A stretch of 64,000 bases of DNA from an uncultured Flavobacteriaceae bacterium (GCA_947500385.1 CANMSA010000013.1:124001-188000); one strand, 5' to 3'; counted from the stretch's first letter, positions 33,548-43,395 are shown. Program-made: numbers and translations. Notes: a model not told the origin generated them from the sequence alone.

Positions 33548-35467
33548 ATGAAGAACACTATTTCCGAGAGAATTGCGGATTTTCTGAAAGACTTTCCGCC
33601 CTTTAATGAGCTCAATGAAATAGACCTCGGTAGGTTCTCGACCGAAGTGGTTATTAGTTACAAAGAAAAAGGGGAACGCGTATTTGATTTGGAAGAGGCA
33701 CCCCACCCCTACTTTTATGTGGTGCATAAAGGTGCTATTCTCTTGCATAAAGATTCAGATGATAGCATTATAGACCTCTGTGATGAGGGCGACATCTTTG
33801 GCCTGCGCCCCCTAATGGCCAATGAGACGTATAAAATGTGTGCCACCGCGCATGAAGACAGTATTCTCTATGCAATACCGATCGCCGCCTTTAAGCCGTT
33901 GACCCAAACCTACGAGGAAGTCGGTAACTTTTTGATCGAAAGTTTTGCCTCAAATACGAGAAATCCATACTCTAAAAAGCACCGTGGTACCCTGTACGGA
34001 GAGCGTGCAAATTCAGTTTCAGGTACAGAACCGGTGCTGTTCGATCTACAACCCATTCGATACTCCAAAAAGATAGTCTCCTGTAACCCGGATGCGTCTA
34101 TAAAGTCTATTGCAGCAACCATGACCAAGAAACGCGTGGGGTCGATGTTGGTCATGGAAGAAAAACTCCCTGTCGGTATCATTACTGATAAGGATATTCG
34201 AAACAAAGTGGCAACCGGTATCTTTCCAATTACGGCTACAGCCAAGGATATCATGACTTCTCCGGTAATTACATACCCTAGGAACATGACCATTGCCCAA
34301 GCACAAATGGCCATGATGAAAAGCAACATTAGCCACCTGTGCCTTACCAAGGACGGCACGGCAAATTCTGAAACCGTCGGTATCCTCTCCAAACATGATG
34401 TGATGTTGGAATTGGGCAACAACCCTGCGGTCATGATCAAGGCGATAAAGCGCGCACGAAAATTTAAAAAGATAAAGCCAATTCGGTTTCGTATTATGCA
34501 ATTGCTTGAAGGATATCTGGAACAAAACATTCCTTTGACCCTCGTTTCCAAAATAATAAGTGAACTAAATGATGCCTGCACCAAACAGGTCATGCAAATA
34601 GCATTAAGGAAAATGCCGAAAGCGCCACCGGTACCCTTTGCCTGGCTTGCGATGGGAAGTCAAGGAAGAAGTGAACAACTGTTGCATACGGATCAAGACA
34701 ACGCGCTAATTTTTACCGATGTACCCGAAGAACAATTTCCCGAAACGCAAGAGTACTTCCTACAGCTTTCCAAGTGCGTTACCAAAGGGTTACGGGACAT
34801 CAGTTATGAATATTGTCCCGCTGAGATGATGGCCTCCAATCCGCACTGGTGTCTAAGTTTGGAGAAATGGAAAGAACAAGTGTCGAGCTGGATCGGTAAT
34901 CCGGGACCCGATGAGGTGCTGCTTTCCTCCATCTTTTTTGATTACAACATCGTATACGGGGACACTGCTTTGGTAGATGCCCTTACCGCCCATATTTTTA
35001 ATGCCACCAAAAAGCATCCCATTTTCTTTTTACATCTAGCAGGTGGGGCTTTGCAAAACCCCTCTCCTACCGGATTTTTTAGACAGTTTTTGGTAGAAGA
35101 AGATGGTGCACATAAAGATTTTTTTGATATTAAACGAAGAGCCCTGATGCCCATGACCGATGCCGCACGGGTGTTAATTCTTTCGCATCAGATCAAATCG
35201 ATCAACAATACGGCCCAACGATTTGAAAAATTGGCCGCTTTGGAGCCCGCCCAGGAAGCATTTTTTCTCTCCTGTTCATATGCGATCAAAGCCCTGTTGA
35301 AGTTTCGAACCAAGCAAGGGCTATTGCACAACGATTCCGGCAGGTTTATAGCACTTGACAAACTTACCAAGGAAGAGAAAATAAAATTAAAGAGAACCTT
35401 TAAGACCATTAAGGAGCTCCAAGAATTGCTTCGGGTACGATTTAAAGTTTCTAACCTGCTTGGATAA
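33548..35467 (+). CDS. DUF294 nucleotidyltransferase-like protein with cNMP and CBS domains
   Basis: The 639-residue protein has four parts: a cNMP-binding-type domain (about 10-125), a CBS pair (about 175-300, with KSIAATMTKKRVGSMLVMEE and MMKSNISHLCLTKDG), a DUF294 putative nucleotidyltransferase core with MGSQGRSEQLLHTDQDNALIF (GS...R...DxD at about 369-385), and a DUF294 C-terminal helical domain. This is the GlnD-like architecture linked to control of acetate/short-chain fatty acid use or DNA metabolism in other bacteria. The stop overlaps the next start by one base (TAATG), so it is coupled to a 3'-5' exonuclease. Neighbouring acetyl-CoA synthetase genes, often seen with this pair, are absent. 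Confidence 0.92.
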   Translation: MKNTISERIADFLKDFPPFNELNEIDLGRFSTEVVISYKEKGERVFDLEEAPHPYFYVVHKGAILLHKDSDDSIIDLCDEGDIFGLRPLMANETYKMCATAHEDSILYAIPIAAFKPLTQTYEEVGNFLIESFASNTRNPYSKKHRGTLYGERANSVSGTEPVLFDLQPIRYSKKIVSCNPDASIKSIAATMTKKRVGSMLVMEEKLPVGIITDKDIRNKVATGIFPITATAKDIMTSPVITYPRNMTIAQAQMAMMKSNISHLCLTKDGTANSETVGILSKHDVMLELGNNPAVMIKAIKRARKFKKIKPIRFRIMQLLEGYLEQNIPLTLVSKIISELNDACTKQVMQIALRKMPKAPPVPFAWLAMGSQGRSEQLLHTDQDNALIFTDVPEEQFPETQEYFLQLSKCVTKGLRDISYEYCPAEMMASNPHWCLSLEKWKEQVSSWIGNPGPDEVLLSSIFFDYNIVYGDTALVDALTAHIFNATKKHPIFFLHLAGGALQNPSPTGFFRQFLVEEDGAHKDFFDIKRRALMPMTDAARVLILSHQIKSINNTAQRFEKLAALEPAQEAFFLSCSYAIKALLKFRTKQGLLHNDSGRFIALDKLTKEEKIKLKRTFKTIKELQELLRVRFKVSNLLG

Positions 35468-36138
35468 TGGAATTCTTTAAGAAAAGAAAAGTAAACCTAC
35501 CGACCTTCTGGGAAACCTATGAAGCGAGCTTTGAGGTCCCTTTGCCAAAGCAATTGAAAGAAGTCAGATTCGTTGTTTTAGATACGGAAACTACCGGTTT
35601 TGACTATGAAAAAGACCGCATTCTTGCTTTGGGCTGCTTGGCTTTGAAAAACAATACCATGGTTGCAAATGAGAGCTTCGAGCGTTATTTGGATCAACAC
35701 TTTTACCATGCCGACAATGTGGAAATTCATGGCATTCTACGGACCGAAAATCGGGCATATAGTAGTGAACTAGAAGTTTTACAACAGTTCTTGGCGTTTA
35801 TTCAAAATGCCGTCCTAGTCGCGCATCATGCGGGTTTTGATATAAAAATGATCAACAAGGCCCTCGAGCGGTACGGACTGCCCAAGCTAAAAAACAAAGT
35901 ACTTGATACTGCAGTCCTATACCGTCGTACTTTGATACGGTCGCCCCTCTTGGAAAAAAAGGAACATTATTCCCTGGATGAACTTGCCGATAAGTTCGAT
36001 ATTTCAAAAAAGGATCGGCATACAGCTTTGGGAGATGCCTATATCACCGCCATTGCGTTCATTAAAATAGTAGCAAAACTAAAAGCAAAGAAACCGATAA
36101 CGCTAAAAAAATTATTGAGCCAACGTATGCGCTTATAG
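35467..36138 (+). CDS. DEDDh-type 3'-5' exonuclease (DnaQ-like)
   Basis: The 223-residue protein is a DnaQ/PolC-epsilon-type exonuclease with the DEDDh motifs: [11 protein letters not shown] (first Asp and Glu), a middle Asp in [16 protein letters not shown], and [11 protein letters not shown] (last His and Asp). It hydrolyses DNA or RNA from 3' ends, as a proofreading subunit or separate nuclease. It is translated by coupling from the DUF294 gene. Its stop overlaps the convergent purC gene by six bases, so the two 3' ends are transcribed through each other. Confidence 0.93.
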   Translation: MEFFKKRKVNLPTFWETYEASFEVPLPKQLKEVRFVVLDTETTGFDYEKDRILALGCLALKNNTMVANESFERYLDQHFYHADNVEIHGILRTENRAYSSELEVLQQFLAFIQNAVLVAHHAGFDIKMINKALERYGLPKLKNKVLDTAVLYRRTLIRSPLLEKKEHYSLDELADKFDISKKDRHTALGDAYITAIAFIKIVAKLKAKKPITLKKLLSQRMRL

Positions 36139-37077
36139 ATAGGCAAGCACGTTGCTTTCGATACGTTGCTGTATGTCCGTAATATCGGCCTTGACGAAGG
36201 ATTCACCGGTAATATTTTCATAGAGTTCAATATAGCGTTCAGAGACCGATTCAATATAGGCATCGGTCATTTCCGGTACCGTTTGCCCCTCCAACCCTTG
36301 AAAACCATTGGCAATTAACCACTGCCTTACAAACTCTTTTGACAGTTGCTTTTGAGGTTCCCCGCGTTCCTGCCGTTCTTCATACCCGTCGGCATAAAAG
36401 TAACGTGAGGAATCGGGCGTGTGAATTTCGTCGATGAGCACAATTTTACCTTCCTTGGTTTTCCCGAATTCGTACTTGGTATCGACCAAAATAAGTCCTC
36501 TATCAGCAGCGATTTCAGAACCTCTTTTGAACAAAGCATGGGTATATTGCTCCAACACCTCGTAATCTGCTGCCGAAACGATGCCTCTTTCCAAGAGCGC
36601 TTCTCGCGAAATATCCTCATCATGGTCCCCTTTTTCGGCTTTGGTGGCCGGGGTAATGATCGGTTCGGGAAAGGCATCGTTCTCCTTCATTCCTTCGGGC
36701 ATTGCCACCCCGCATAAAACGCGTTTACCCGCCTTATACTCCCTCGCGGCATGTCCGGACATATACCCGCGTATGACCATTTCTACCATAAAAGGTATAC
36801 AGGCATGGCCAATGGCCACATTCGGGTCGGGCGTCGCTACCAACCAATTCGGTACGATATCGGCCGTGGCGGCCATCATTTTTGTGGCTATCTGGTTCAG
36901 AATCTGCCCTTTATAGGGAATCCCTTTCGGCATCACTACATCAAAGGCGGATAAACGATCTGTAGCTACCATCACCAAAACATCGTTCTCCAAGGCATAC
37001 ACTTCCCGAACTTTGCCTTTGTAAACACTTTGTTGTCCCGGGAAATTGAAATTGGTATCGGTAATGGTATTGCTCAT
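36133..37077 (-). CDS. purC: Phosphoribosylaminoimidazole-succinocarboxamide synthase (SAICAR synthetase)
   Basis: The 314-residue enzyme is the longer bacterial/eukaryotic-like type. It condenses aspartate with CAIR to make SAICAR in purine synthesis, using ATP. Recognisable elements are [36 protein letters not shown] at the start, [17 protein letters not shown] in the centre and [12 protein letters not shown]-like sequence [17 protein letters not shown]. It lies 42 bases downstream of phoH and is probably cotranscribed; this order is common in Flavobacteriaceae. Confidence 0.97.
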   Translation of the reverse strand: MSNTITDTNFNFPGQQSVYKGKVREVYALENDVLVMVATDRLSAFDVVMPKGIPYKGQILNQIATKMMAATADIVPNWLVATPDPNVAIGHACIPFMVEMVIRGYMSGHAAREYKAGKRVLCGVAMPEGMKENDAFPEPIITPATKAEKGDHDEDISREALLERGIVSAADYEVLEQYTHALFKRGSEIAADRGLILVDTKYEFGKTKEGKIVLIDEIHTPDSSRYFYADGYEERQERGEPQKQLSKEFVRQWLIANGFQGLEGQTVPEMTDAYIESVSERYIELYENITGESFVKADITDIQQRIESNVLAYL

Positions 37078-37119
37078 ATATGTTTTCAGTCGATTTTGAA
37101 CAGTCGCTGCATACGACCG

Positions 37120-38073
37120 TTAATTTTGATGTTCAATATTTTTATAGGCGTCTATGACCTTTTTCACCAACTTATGACGAATCACATCTTTATCGTCAAG
37201 ATATACGATTCCGATACCGTCGATGTTCTTTAAGACCAACAAGGCCTCTTTTAAACCGGAAATAACCCTTCTGGGCAAATCTATCTGTCCTGGATCCCCC
37301 GTAATAATAAACTTGGCACTCTTTCCCATTCGGGTCAAAAACATCTTCATTTGAGCGTGGGTCGTATTTTGGGCCTCATCGAGAATTACAAATGCCTGAT
37401 CCAAGGTTCTTCCTCTCATAAAAGCCAAAGGTGCGATTTGTATGGTGCCGTTTTCTATGAAGTGTGTCAATTTCTCGCCCGGTATCATATCCCGTAAAGC
37501 GTCATACAACGGCTGCATGTATGGGTCTAGCTTTTCTTTTAGGTCTCCTGGTAAAAACCCTAAATTCTCCCCTGCTTCCACCGCTGGGCGTGTCAAGATA
37601 ATTCGTTTTACCTGTTTTTCCTTCAAAGCTTTTACGGCCAATGCGACCCCTGTATAGGTTTTTCCCGTTCCGGCCGGACCGATAGCAAAGACCATGTCAT
37701 TCTTTTTCGCGGCATCTACCAGTTTTCGTTGGTTCACCGTTTGGGCCTTGATCAACTTCCCGTTCACGCCATGTACCAAGGTTTCACCGCTGTTCTCAGG
37801 AGCTTCATAATCGGTCGAAACGTTACTCGTCAACACCCGCTCGATCGCATTCTCGTCTATTTTGTTGTATTTGGCAAAGTGGGCCGTAATCATATCAAAA
37901 CGGCGTTCAAATTCCTCTAAAAGTTCTTCGTCCCCGTATACCTTTATTTTACTGCCGCGGGCTACAATCTTTAATTTAGGGAAGTACTTTTTAAGAAGGT
38001 TGATGTTTTCGTTTCGCTGTCCGAAAAAGTCCCTCGGACTAATATCTGTAAGCTCTAAAATAAGTTCGTTCAA
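37120..38073 (-). CDS. phoH: PhoH family ATPase
   Basis: The 317-residue protein has the PhoH ATPase domain with Walker A in AIGPAGTGKTYTGVALAVKAL (about residue 131) and Walker B FVILDEAQNTTHAQMKMFLTR. The N-terminus carries the KH-like lead-in usual for PhoH1. PhoH proteins are linked to RNA metabolism (helicase- or nuclease-like) and phosphate stress. It precedes purC by 42 bases. TATCTTTG, an exact -7 element, lies 30 bases before its start on the minus strand. Confidence 0.95.
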   Translation of the reverse strand: MNELILELTDISPRDFFGQRNENINLLKKYFPKLKIVARGSKIKVYGDEELLEEFERRFDMITAHFAKYNKIDENAIERVLTSNVSTDYEAPENSGETLVHGVNGKLIKAQTVNQRKLVDAAKKNDMVFAIGPAGTGKTYTGVALAVKALKEKQVKRIILTRPAVEAGENLGFLPGDLKEKLDPYMQPLYDALRDMIPGEKLTHFIENGTIQIAPLAFMRGRTLDQAFVILDEAQNTTHAQMKMFLTRMGKSAKFIITGDPGQIDLPRRVISGLKEALLVLKNIDGIGIVYLDDKDVIRHKLVKKVIDAYKNIEHQN

Positions 38074-38102
38074 AGAATAAGGGTCTTTTTAGTGTTGCAG
38101 CC

Positions 38103-38110
38103 CAAAGATA
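38103..38110 (-). promoter_or_regulatory. Consensus -7 promoter element for phoH-purC
   Basis: On the minus strand this reads TATCTTTG, an exact match to TAnnTTTG, 30 bases before the phoH start. No TTG lies at the ideal -33 distance. Confidence 0.55.
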
Positions 38111-38215
38111 AATTTCCGAAGGCTGTTTTTTTGTTATAATTTTACCAGTAATTACGCCAGACAAACTTAAGTAAAAAATCAGTTTGGTAATCCAAAAACA
38201 TATCAACATTGCTGC

Positions 38216-39046
38216 ATGGCAATCATTACTTTAACTACAGATTTTGGACTTAAAGACCATTTCGTAGGTGCTTTAAAGGGGAGTATTTACAAAGAGCTCT
38301 CCGACGCCAAAATTGTTGATATTTCACATGGTATTAGTCCGTTCAATATTCACGAATGCGCCTATATCCTTAAAAATGCCTACAAGAGCTTTCCCCAGGG
38401 GACCATTCACATCGTAGGTGTTGATGCCGAGCCGACCCCTGAGAACCAACATATCGCCATCTTGGTAGACGGTCATTATTTTATCACCGCCAATACCGGG
38501 GTAATCAGTTTGATAACTTCTGAAATAAATGCCGAAAAGATAGTACAGATCAATATTCCCAATCCAGATACCGGCTCGTTTCCGGTAATGGATGTCTTTG
38601 TAAAAGTTGCTTGCCATCTTGCAAGGGGCGGTACATTGGATGTAGTCGGAAAAGCGTTTGATGCCTTGCGTGAGTTGAAAGAATATAGCCCAAGTGTTAC
38701 CGATAATGGAAAGAAAATAGTGGGCAGCGTCGTGTATATTGATAATTATGGCAACGTGGTGACCAATATTCATCGAAATTTCTTTGATGCCTATAGAAAA
38801 GGCAGGGATTTTGAACTCAATGCCCGTACTACCAAAATAAAAAGAATTCACCATCGCTACAGCGATATTATCAATTTTAACCTTGAGAAGGGCAACCGCA
38901 GAGGGGCCGGAGATCTTTTGGCCCTTTTTAATTCCTCCAATTATATAGAACTGGCCATCTATAAAAGTGACCTGAACACCGTAGGGGGAGCTTCTACTCT
39001 GTTAGGCCTTGATTATAGGGATACCATTACCATAAACTTTCTTTAG
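38216..39046 (+). CDS. SAM hydroxide adenosyltransferase (DUF62 family)
   Basis: The 276-residue protein is a DUF62/S-adenosyl-L-methionine hydrolase (adenosine-forming) relative, as in archaeal and bacterial duf62 proteins. Recognisable are TLTTDFGLKDHFVGALKG, VDISHGISPFNIHECAYILKNAY, VGVDAEPTPENQHIAI, and the C-terminal domain SVVYIDNYGNVVTNI. It splits SAM to adenosine and methionine with water or hydroxide. It is the first gene of a plus-strand run that leads into gldF, and is immediately followed (no gap) by a small monooxygenase-like gene. Confidence 0.9.
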   Translation: MAIITLTTDFGLKDHFVGALKGSIYKELSDAKIVDISHGISPFNIHECAYILKNAYKSFPQGTIHIVGVDAEPTPENQHIAILVDGHYFITANTGVISLITSEINAEKIVQINIPNPDTGSFPVMDVFVKVACHLARGGTLDVVGKAFDALRELKEYSPSVTDNGKKIVGSVVYIDNYGNVVTNIHRNFFDAYRKGRDFELNARTTKIKRIHHRYSDIINFNLEKGNRRGAGDLLALFNSSNYIELAIYKSDLNTVGGASTLLGLDYRDTITINFL

Positions 39047-39343
39047 ATGTTTGTACGAATTGTAAAATTGACCTTCAAGAAAGAAAATATCGCTAGTTTT
39101 GAGGAAATCTTTGAACAAAGCAAGCAGGCTATCCGGGCTTTTGATGGCTGTCTTTTTTTGGAACTGTACCAGGATAGGCACCATCCTGCAATTTTCTTTA
39201 CCTATAGCTATTGGGAGGAAGAGGAGGATTTGGAGCACTATCGGCAATCCGATTTTTTTAAAACCGTATGGGCCCAAACCAAGAGCCTGTTCGAAGCCAA
39301 ACCGGAAGCCTGGAGTGTTGATAAAATTGAAACTTTAAACTAA
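39047..39343 (+). CDS. Antibiotic biosynthesis monooxygenase (ABM) domain protein
   Basis: The 98-residue protein has the ferredoxin-like ABM fold: VRIVKLTFKKENIASFEEIF, GCLFLELYQDRHHPAIFFTYSYW and the closing HYRQSDFFKTVWAQTKSLFEA. ABM proteins act as small monooxygenases on aromatic substrates or as heme-degrading enzymes; the substrate here is unknown. It starts immediately after the SAM hydrolase stop, and gldF starts six bases after its stop, so the genes are one transcript. Confidence 0.9.
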   Translation: MFVRIVKLTFKKENIASFEEIFEQSKQAIRAFDGCLFLELYQDRHHPAIFFTYSYWEEEEDLEHYRQSDFFKTVWAQTKSLFEAKPEAWSVDKIETLN

Positions 39344-39349
39344 TTGAAA

Positions 39350-40081
39350 ATGCTGGCCATTTTTAAACGTGAAATACAATCGTTCTTTACCTCTCCCATC
39401 GGGTATTTGGTCATTGGGCTTTTCTTGGTACTGAATGGGCTGTTCCTATGGGTGTTTAAAGGACCCTTTAATATTTTTGAGTATGGCTTTGCCGATTTAG
39501 GGAATTTCTTTCTGTTGGCCCCATGGGTGTTCTTATTCCTAATTCCGGCAATTACGATGAAGAGCTTCTCAGAGGAAAAAAAACTCGGGACGCTCGAACT
39601 ATTGTTTATTAAGCCCGTTGGTATTTGGCAAACGGTATTAGGCAAGTTTGCCGGCACCTTGGCCCTGGCATTGCTCGCCTTGGTGCCCACGCTATTATAT
39701 GTGTACAGTGTTTCCCAATTGGGCATTACTGTAGGCAATCTGGACATAGGGCTTGTCATGGGTTCATACTTTGGCACTTTTTTTCTGATCGGATGTTATA
39801 CGGCCATTGGGTTATTTGCATCTACCCTTTCAGAAAATCAAATCGTTGCCTTCCTATTCGGAATTCTTGGCTGCTTTCTATTATACTATGGTTTTGAGGG
39901 CCTGTCTTCTCTTTTCCCTGAAGGGACTACGGCAGTTTTTATACAAGAACTGGGCATGCGATCCCATTTTGATAGTATTGCGCGAGGAGTGTTGGACACG
40001 AGAGACCTTGTGTATTTTGGGTCGTTGACCGCCTTCTTCCTGTTCCTTACCGTTGTACAACTTAAATACGCAGAACGGTAA
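39350..40081 (+). CDS. gldF: Gliding motility ABC transporter permease GldF
   Basis: The 243-residue protein is an ABC-2-type permease with about six membrane helices, starting MLAIFKREIQSFFTSPIGYLVIGLFL. GldF forms the membrane part of the GldAFG ABC system needed for gliding motility and type IX secretion-associated functions in Flavobacterium johnsoniae. Characteristic segments are FLIPAITMKSFSEEKKLGTLELLFIKPVGIWQTVLGKF and GCYTAIGLFASTLSENQIVAFLFGI. The ATG at 39350 is used rather than the TTG six bases earlier. It overlaps gldG by one base. The ATPase gldA is not in this window. Confidence 0.95.
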   Translation: MLAIFKREIQSFFTSPIGYLVIGLFLVLNGLFLWVFKGPFNIFEYGFADLGNFFLLAPWVFLFLIPAITMKSFSEEKKLGTLELLFIKPVGIWQTVLGKFAGTLALALLALVPTLLYVYSVSQLGITVGNLDIGLVMGSYFGTFFLIGCYTAIGLFASTLSENQIVAFLFGILGCFLLYYGFEGLSSLFPEGTTAVFIQELGMRSHFDSIARGVLDTRDLVYFGSLTAFFLFLTVVQLKYAER

Positions 40082-41745
40082 TGAGCAAGAAATTATTTCC
40101 CATCGTCAAAGGACTTTTGATACTTATTGTCGCGAATGCTATTGCCCACTACGTATACACCCGTTTTGACCTTACGGAAGACCGTAGGTACACTCTTTCC
40201 GAAGCTGCGGTACAATCGGTATCCGATTTCGAGAACCCCGTGATCGTGGATGTATTGTTAGATGGCAACCTACCATCAGAATTCATTAAGTTAAAAAACG
40301 AAGTAAAGCAAATACTAAAAGAGTTTGCGGCTGAAAACGGCCATGTAAAATTCGCATTTGTAGACCCTTTGGAAGGGGTAGAACAAGTAGATGCTACGGT
40401 CGCCGAACTACAAGCCCTTGGTTTGATTCCTACCAGGGTAACGGTGAACGATAATAGCAAGGTTTCGCAAGAAATCATTTTTCCATGGGCGATGGTGAAT
40501 TACAATAATAAAACGGTACGGGTAAACCTGCTTAAAAACAAGCAAGGCGCTACCACCGAAGAGCGCGTAAACAACTCCGTACAGCACTTGGAATACGCAT
40601 TCGCCGATGCCTTTACCAAAAGTACCATTCAAGAAAAAAAACGAATCGCGGTATTAAAGGGCAATGGGGAACTTGACGATCTCTATTTGGCCGACTTTTT
40701 AACCACCATTCGTGACTACTACAACATTGGCGCTATTACCCTAGATTCTGTCAGCAGCAATCCGCAAAGCACCTTGGACAGGCTCAACGAATATGATCTT
40801 GCGCTGATTGCAAAACCCACAGAGGCCTTTACAGACCCTGAAAAGTACGTGCTGGACCAATACATTATGAACGGGGGTAAATCGGTTTGGTTGGTGGATC
40901 AGGTCGCCATTGAAATCGACAGTCTTTATAATGAATCAGGAAGTACCATGGCCTTACCGAGAGACCTCAATTTAAAAGACTTCTTTTTTAATTTTGGGGT
41001 TCGCATCAATCCCGATCTTATAAACGATCTGTATTTCACCCAAATCGTGTTGGCCACGGGAGAAGGCAACGCTTCGCAATATGAACCGGTGCCCTGGTTG
41101 TACAACCCTATGATCCGATCTGGTAACGACCACCCTATCAACAATAACCTAGAAGCGTTGCGATTGCAATTTGCCAATTCGATCGATACCCTTCCCAATG
41201 AATATGCAAAAACAGTTGTTTTTCAAAGCTCGCCCCTTTCAAAAACAGATCTGAGTCCAAGACAGGTAAGCTTTACTGCGCTCAATAAACCGCCTCAAAA
41301 AGAACAGTATAACAACGGTAACCAACCCGTAGCGGTGCTGGTAGAAGGTCATTTTAAATCCGCTTTCACCAACCGGATCAAACCCATAAAGCTTGCGGAA
41401 GATCTTTTGGAAAGTACGGCAGGTAAACTATTGGTGGTCTCTGACGGGGATGTGATCAAAAACCAATTGCGCAACGGGCGTCCGCTTGAATTAGGATATG
41501 ACAAATGGACGAGTAACTACTTTGGAAACAAGGAATTTTTGGTCAATGCCTTGAATTATATGCTCGACGATAGCGGACTTATAAACATTCGGAACAAAAA
41601 AGTGGCGATTCCCTTCTTGGATAGTGCAAAAATTGAAGCGCAAAAAACCAAGTGGCAACTGCTAAATATCGCGTTGCCAGTGGTCTTGACAGTGATTTTT
41701 GGACTAGGATTCAACTATTTTAGAAAACGGAAATACGGTGTTTAG
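40081..41745 (+). CDS. gldG: Gliding motility-associated ABC transporter subunit GldG
   Basis: The 554-residue protein has an N-terminal membrane helix (LLILIVANAIAHYVYTRFD) followed by the conserved LTEDRRYTLSEAAVQSV, a large periplasmic part with GKSVWLVDQVAIEID, and a C-terminal helix (LLNIALPVVLTVIFGLGFNYF). This is the typical GldG/DUF4350-like layout. It acts with GldF and GldA in the ABC system used by gliding Bacteroidota. The start overlaps gldF by one base (TAATG). dnaN follows after 121 bases with its own promoter. Confidence 0.95.
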   Translation: MSKKLFPIVKGLLILIVANAIAHYVYTRFDLTEDRRYTLSEAAVQSVSDFENPVIVDVLLDGNLPSEFIKLKNEVKQILKEFAAENGHVKFAFVDPLEGVEQVDATVAELQALGLIPTRVTVNDNSKVSQEIIFPWAMVNYNNKTVRVNLLKNKQGATTEERVNNSVQHLEYAFADAFTKSTIQEKKRIAVLKGNGELDDLYLADFLTTIRDYYNIGAITLDSVSSNPQSTLDRLNEYDLALIAKPTEAFTDPEKYVLDQYIMNGGKSVWLVDQVAIEIDSLYNESGSTMALPRDLNLKDFFFNFGVRINPDLINDLYFTQIVLATGEGNASQYEPVPWLYNPMIRSGNDHPINNNLEALRLQFANSIDTLPNEYAKTVVFQSSPLSKTDLSPRQVSFTALNKPPQKEQYNNGNQPVAVLVEGHFKSAFTNRIKPIKLAEDLLESTAGKLLVVSDGDVIKNQLRNGRPLELGYDKWTSNYFGNKEFLVNALNYMLDDSGLINIRNKKVAIPFLDSAKIEAQKTKWQLLNIALPVVLTVIFGLGFNYFRKRKYGV

Positions 41746-41757
41746 CTGTTGATAAGT

Positions 41758-41792
41758 TTGTTTCGATAAAAACCACAATTCAAATATCTTTG
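41758..41792 (+). promoter_or_regulatory. Promoter for dnaN
   Basis: TATCTTTG (41785-41792) is an exact TAnnTTTG element; TTG at 41758-41760 lies 24 bases upstream, one more than the usual maximum. Transcription would start near 41800, about 67 bases before the dnaN ATG. Confidence 0.55.
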
Positions 41793-41866
41793 TTTGTCTT
41801 GAAATTGGTGCGTATTGCATTAATACGCCCGAGCGAGCGGCAAGTACCCACTTTAAAAATGAACAC

Positions 41867-42985
41867 ATGAAATTTATTGTATCCAGCACGTATCTCCTAA
41901 AACAATTACAGGTTTTAGGCGGTGTTATTAATAATAGTAATACCCTCCCCATTCTGGATAATTTTTTATTCGATTTACGAAAAGATAAACTTACCGTATC
42001 CGCTTCCGATTTGGAAACGACCATGAGTTCGGTGTTGAATGTTGATTCGGACAACGAAGGCGTCATTGCAGTTCCTGCAAGGCTCTTATTGGAAACTTTA
42101 AAAACCTTTCCAGAGCAACCTTTAACCTTCGTCGTTGAGGACAACAATACGGTAGAAATTAGCTCTAACCACGGTAAGTATGCCTTGGCATATGCCGACG
42201 GGGCCGAATTCCCAAAAGCAGTGGAATTGGCGAATCCCAGCGCTACCACTATCTTGGGAGATATCTTGGCAACCGCGATCAATAAAACCATCTTCGCTGC
42301 CGGGAACGATGATTTAAGACCTGTGATGAGCGGTGTCTTTTTTCAGTTTTCCCCAGAGAATTTAACCTTTGTAGCGACCGATGCCCATAAATTGGTAAAA
42401 TACCAGCGCACCGATGTGAGCGCCTCCCAAGTGGCAGAATTTATTATGCCCAAAAAACCGTTGACCCTGTTGAAGGGAATTCTTGCGGGAAGTGAATCGG
42501 ACGTTACGATCGAATACAACGACAGCAATGCCAAATTCAGTTTTGAAGATACCGAATTGATCTGCCGTCTGATCGATGGGAAGTATCCAAACTACGAAGC
42601 GGTAATTCCAAAAGAGAACCCGAATCGCCTGTCGATTCCTAGAAATCAATTTTTGAGCTCTGTGCGCAGGGTGTCGATCTTTTCAAATAAAACTACCCAC
42701 CAGATCCGCTTAAAAATAGCAGGTGCCGAGCTAAATATTTCGGCAGAAGATATTGATTACAGTAATAAGGCAGAAGAACGTCTTACCTGTGCCTACCAAG
42801 GCGATGATATGCAAATCGGCTTCAACTCCCGGTTCTTGACAGAGATGCTGAACAATTTAGGGTCCGACGAAGTTTCCTTAGAAATGAGCCTTCCCAATAG
42901 GGCGGGTATCCTTACGCCAGTGGATGGCCTCGATGAAGGGGAACATGTAACCATGCTTGTAATGCCGGTAATGTTGAACAACTAA
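41867..42985 (+). CDS. dnaN: DNA polymerase III beta sliding clamp
   Basis: The 372-residue protein is the replication clamp: three DNA-clamp domains, starting MKFIVSSTYLLKQLQVLGGVINNSNTLPILDNFL, with VATDAHKLVKYQRTD and the C-terminal DGLDEGEHVTMLVMPVML. It forms a ring dimer that tethers DNA polymerase III. As in other Flavobacteriaceae it is not next to dnaA, so this is not evidence of an origin. Its own promoter and a strong terminator bracket it. Confidence 0.98.
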   Translation: MKFIVSSTYLLKQLQVLGGVINNSNTLPILDNFLFDLRKDKLTVSASDLETTMSSVLNVDSDNEGVIAVPARLLLETLKTFPEQPLTFVVEDNNTVEISSNHGKYALAYADGAEFPKAVELANPSATTILGDILATAINKTIFAAGNDDLRPVMSGVFFQFSPENLTFVATDAHKLVKYQRTDVSASQVAEFIMPKKPLTLLKGILAGSESDVTIEYNDSNAKFSFEDTELICRLIDGKYPNYEAVIPKENPNRLSIPRNQFLSSVRRVSIFSNKTTHQIRLKIAGAELNISAEDIDYSNKAEERLTCAYQGDDMQIGFNSRFLTEMLNNLGSDEVSLEMSLPNRAGILTPVDGLDEGEHVTMLVMPVMLNN

Positions 42986-43015
42986 TAACCCACCTTATAT
43001 TATAGTATCCTAAAA

Positions 43016-43048
43016 CCCCTGACACCTATCGGTCGTCAGGGCTTTTTA
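43016..43048 (+). terminator. Intrinsic terminator after dnaN
   Basis: CCCTGAC-ACC pairs with GGT-(C)-GTCAGGG (ten pairs with one bulge), followed by CTTTTT. It lies 31 bases past the dnaN stop. Confidence 0.88.
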
Positions 43049-43395
43049 TATATGATTTGTTCCGGAAACTTTACCAATTAGATAAATCGGATGGTCATAA
43101 AGTTACTTGGACTTTCACCGTTGCTTGTTGAACTAGGGATTGAAGCTATTAAAAAGAGCTTGACTTGTGAAGCTTCAACCCTTCTTACCGTACGCCAAGG
43201 GGGGTATCGACTTCCCTATCTTACATGAAATCTTATGTATTGCCTATCGATACGTAATGTAAGTCTTACTTTCATTTGTCATGCGGGTAATACATCTATA
43301 AAATCGTAAGTTTATCGAGATAAAATAACATAAATAACTGTTATTCATACATTTAAACAAACACCTTCCCCCATAACCATTAAAAATTAATCACC
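43049..43395. other. Intergenic region with interleaved inverted repeats
   Basis: Besides the DUF4870 remnant this holds TTGAAGCT (43140-43147) / AGCTTCAA (43171-43178). It also holds two interleaved pairs, GTATCGA (43204-43210) with TCGATAC (43247-43253) and CTTACAT (43220-43226) with ATGTAAG (43257-43263), in pseudoknot order. TAAGTTTA at 43317-43324 is a near -7 element for the lipoprotein. Confidence 0.4.
43078..43127 (-). pseudogene. Remnant of a DUF4870 gene 3' end
   Basis: Bases 43082-43127 are identical at 45 of 46 positions to 44598-44643, the end of the intact DUF4870 gene. On the minus strand they encode SNGESPSNFMTIRFI and then stop, against SNGESPSYFMTIRFIS in the intact gene. 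The rest of the gene is missing. This is a duplication or recombination footprint flanking the lipoprotein gene at 43396. Confidence 0.85.

Noticed and set aside
41867-42985. dnaN as a marker of the replication origin
   Set aside because: No dnaA, DnaA boxes or gyrB nearby; Flavobacteriaceae commonly have dnaN away from oriC.
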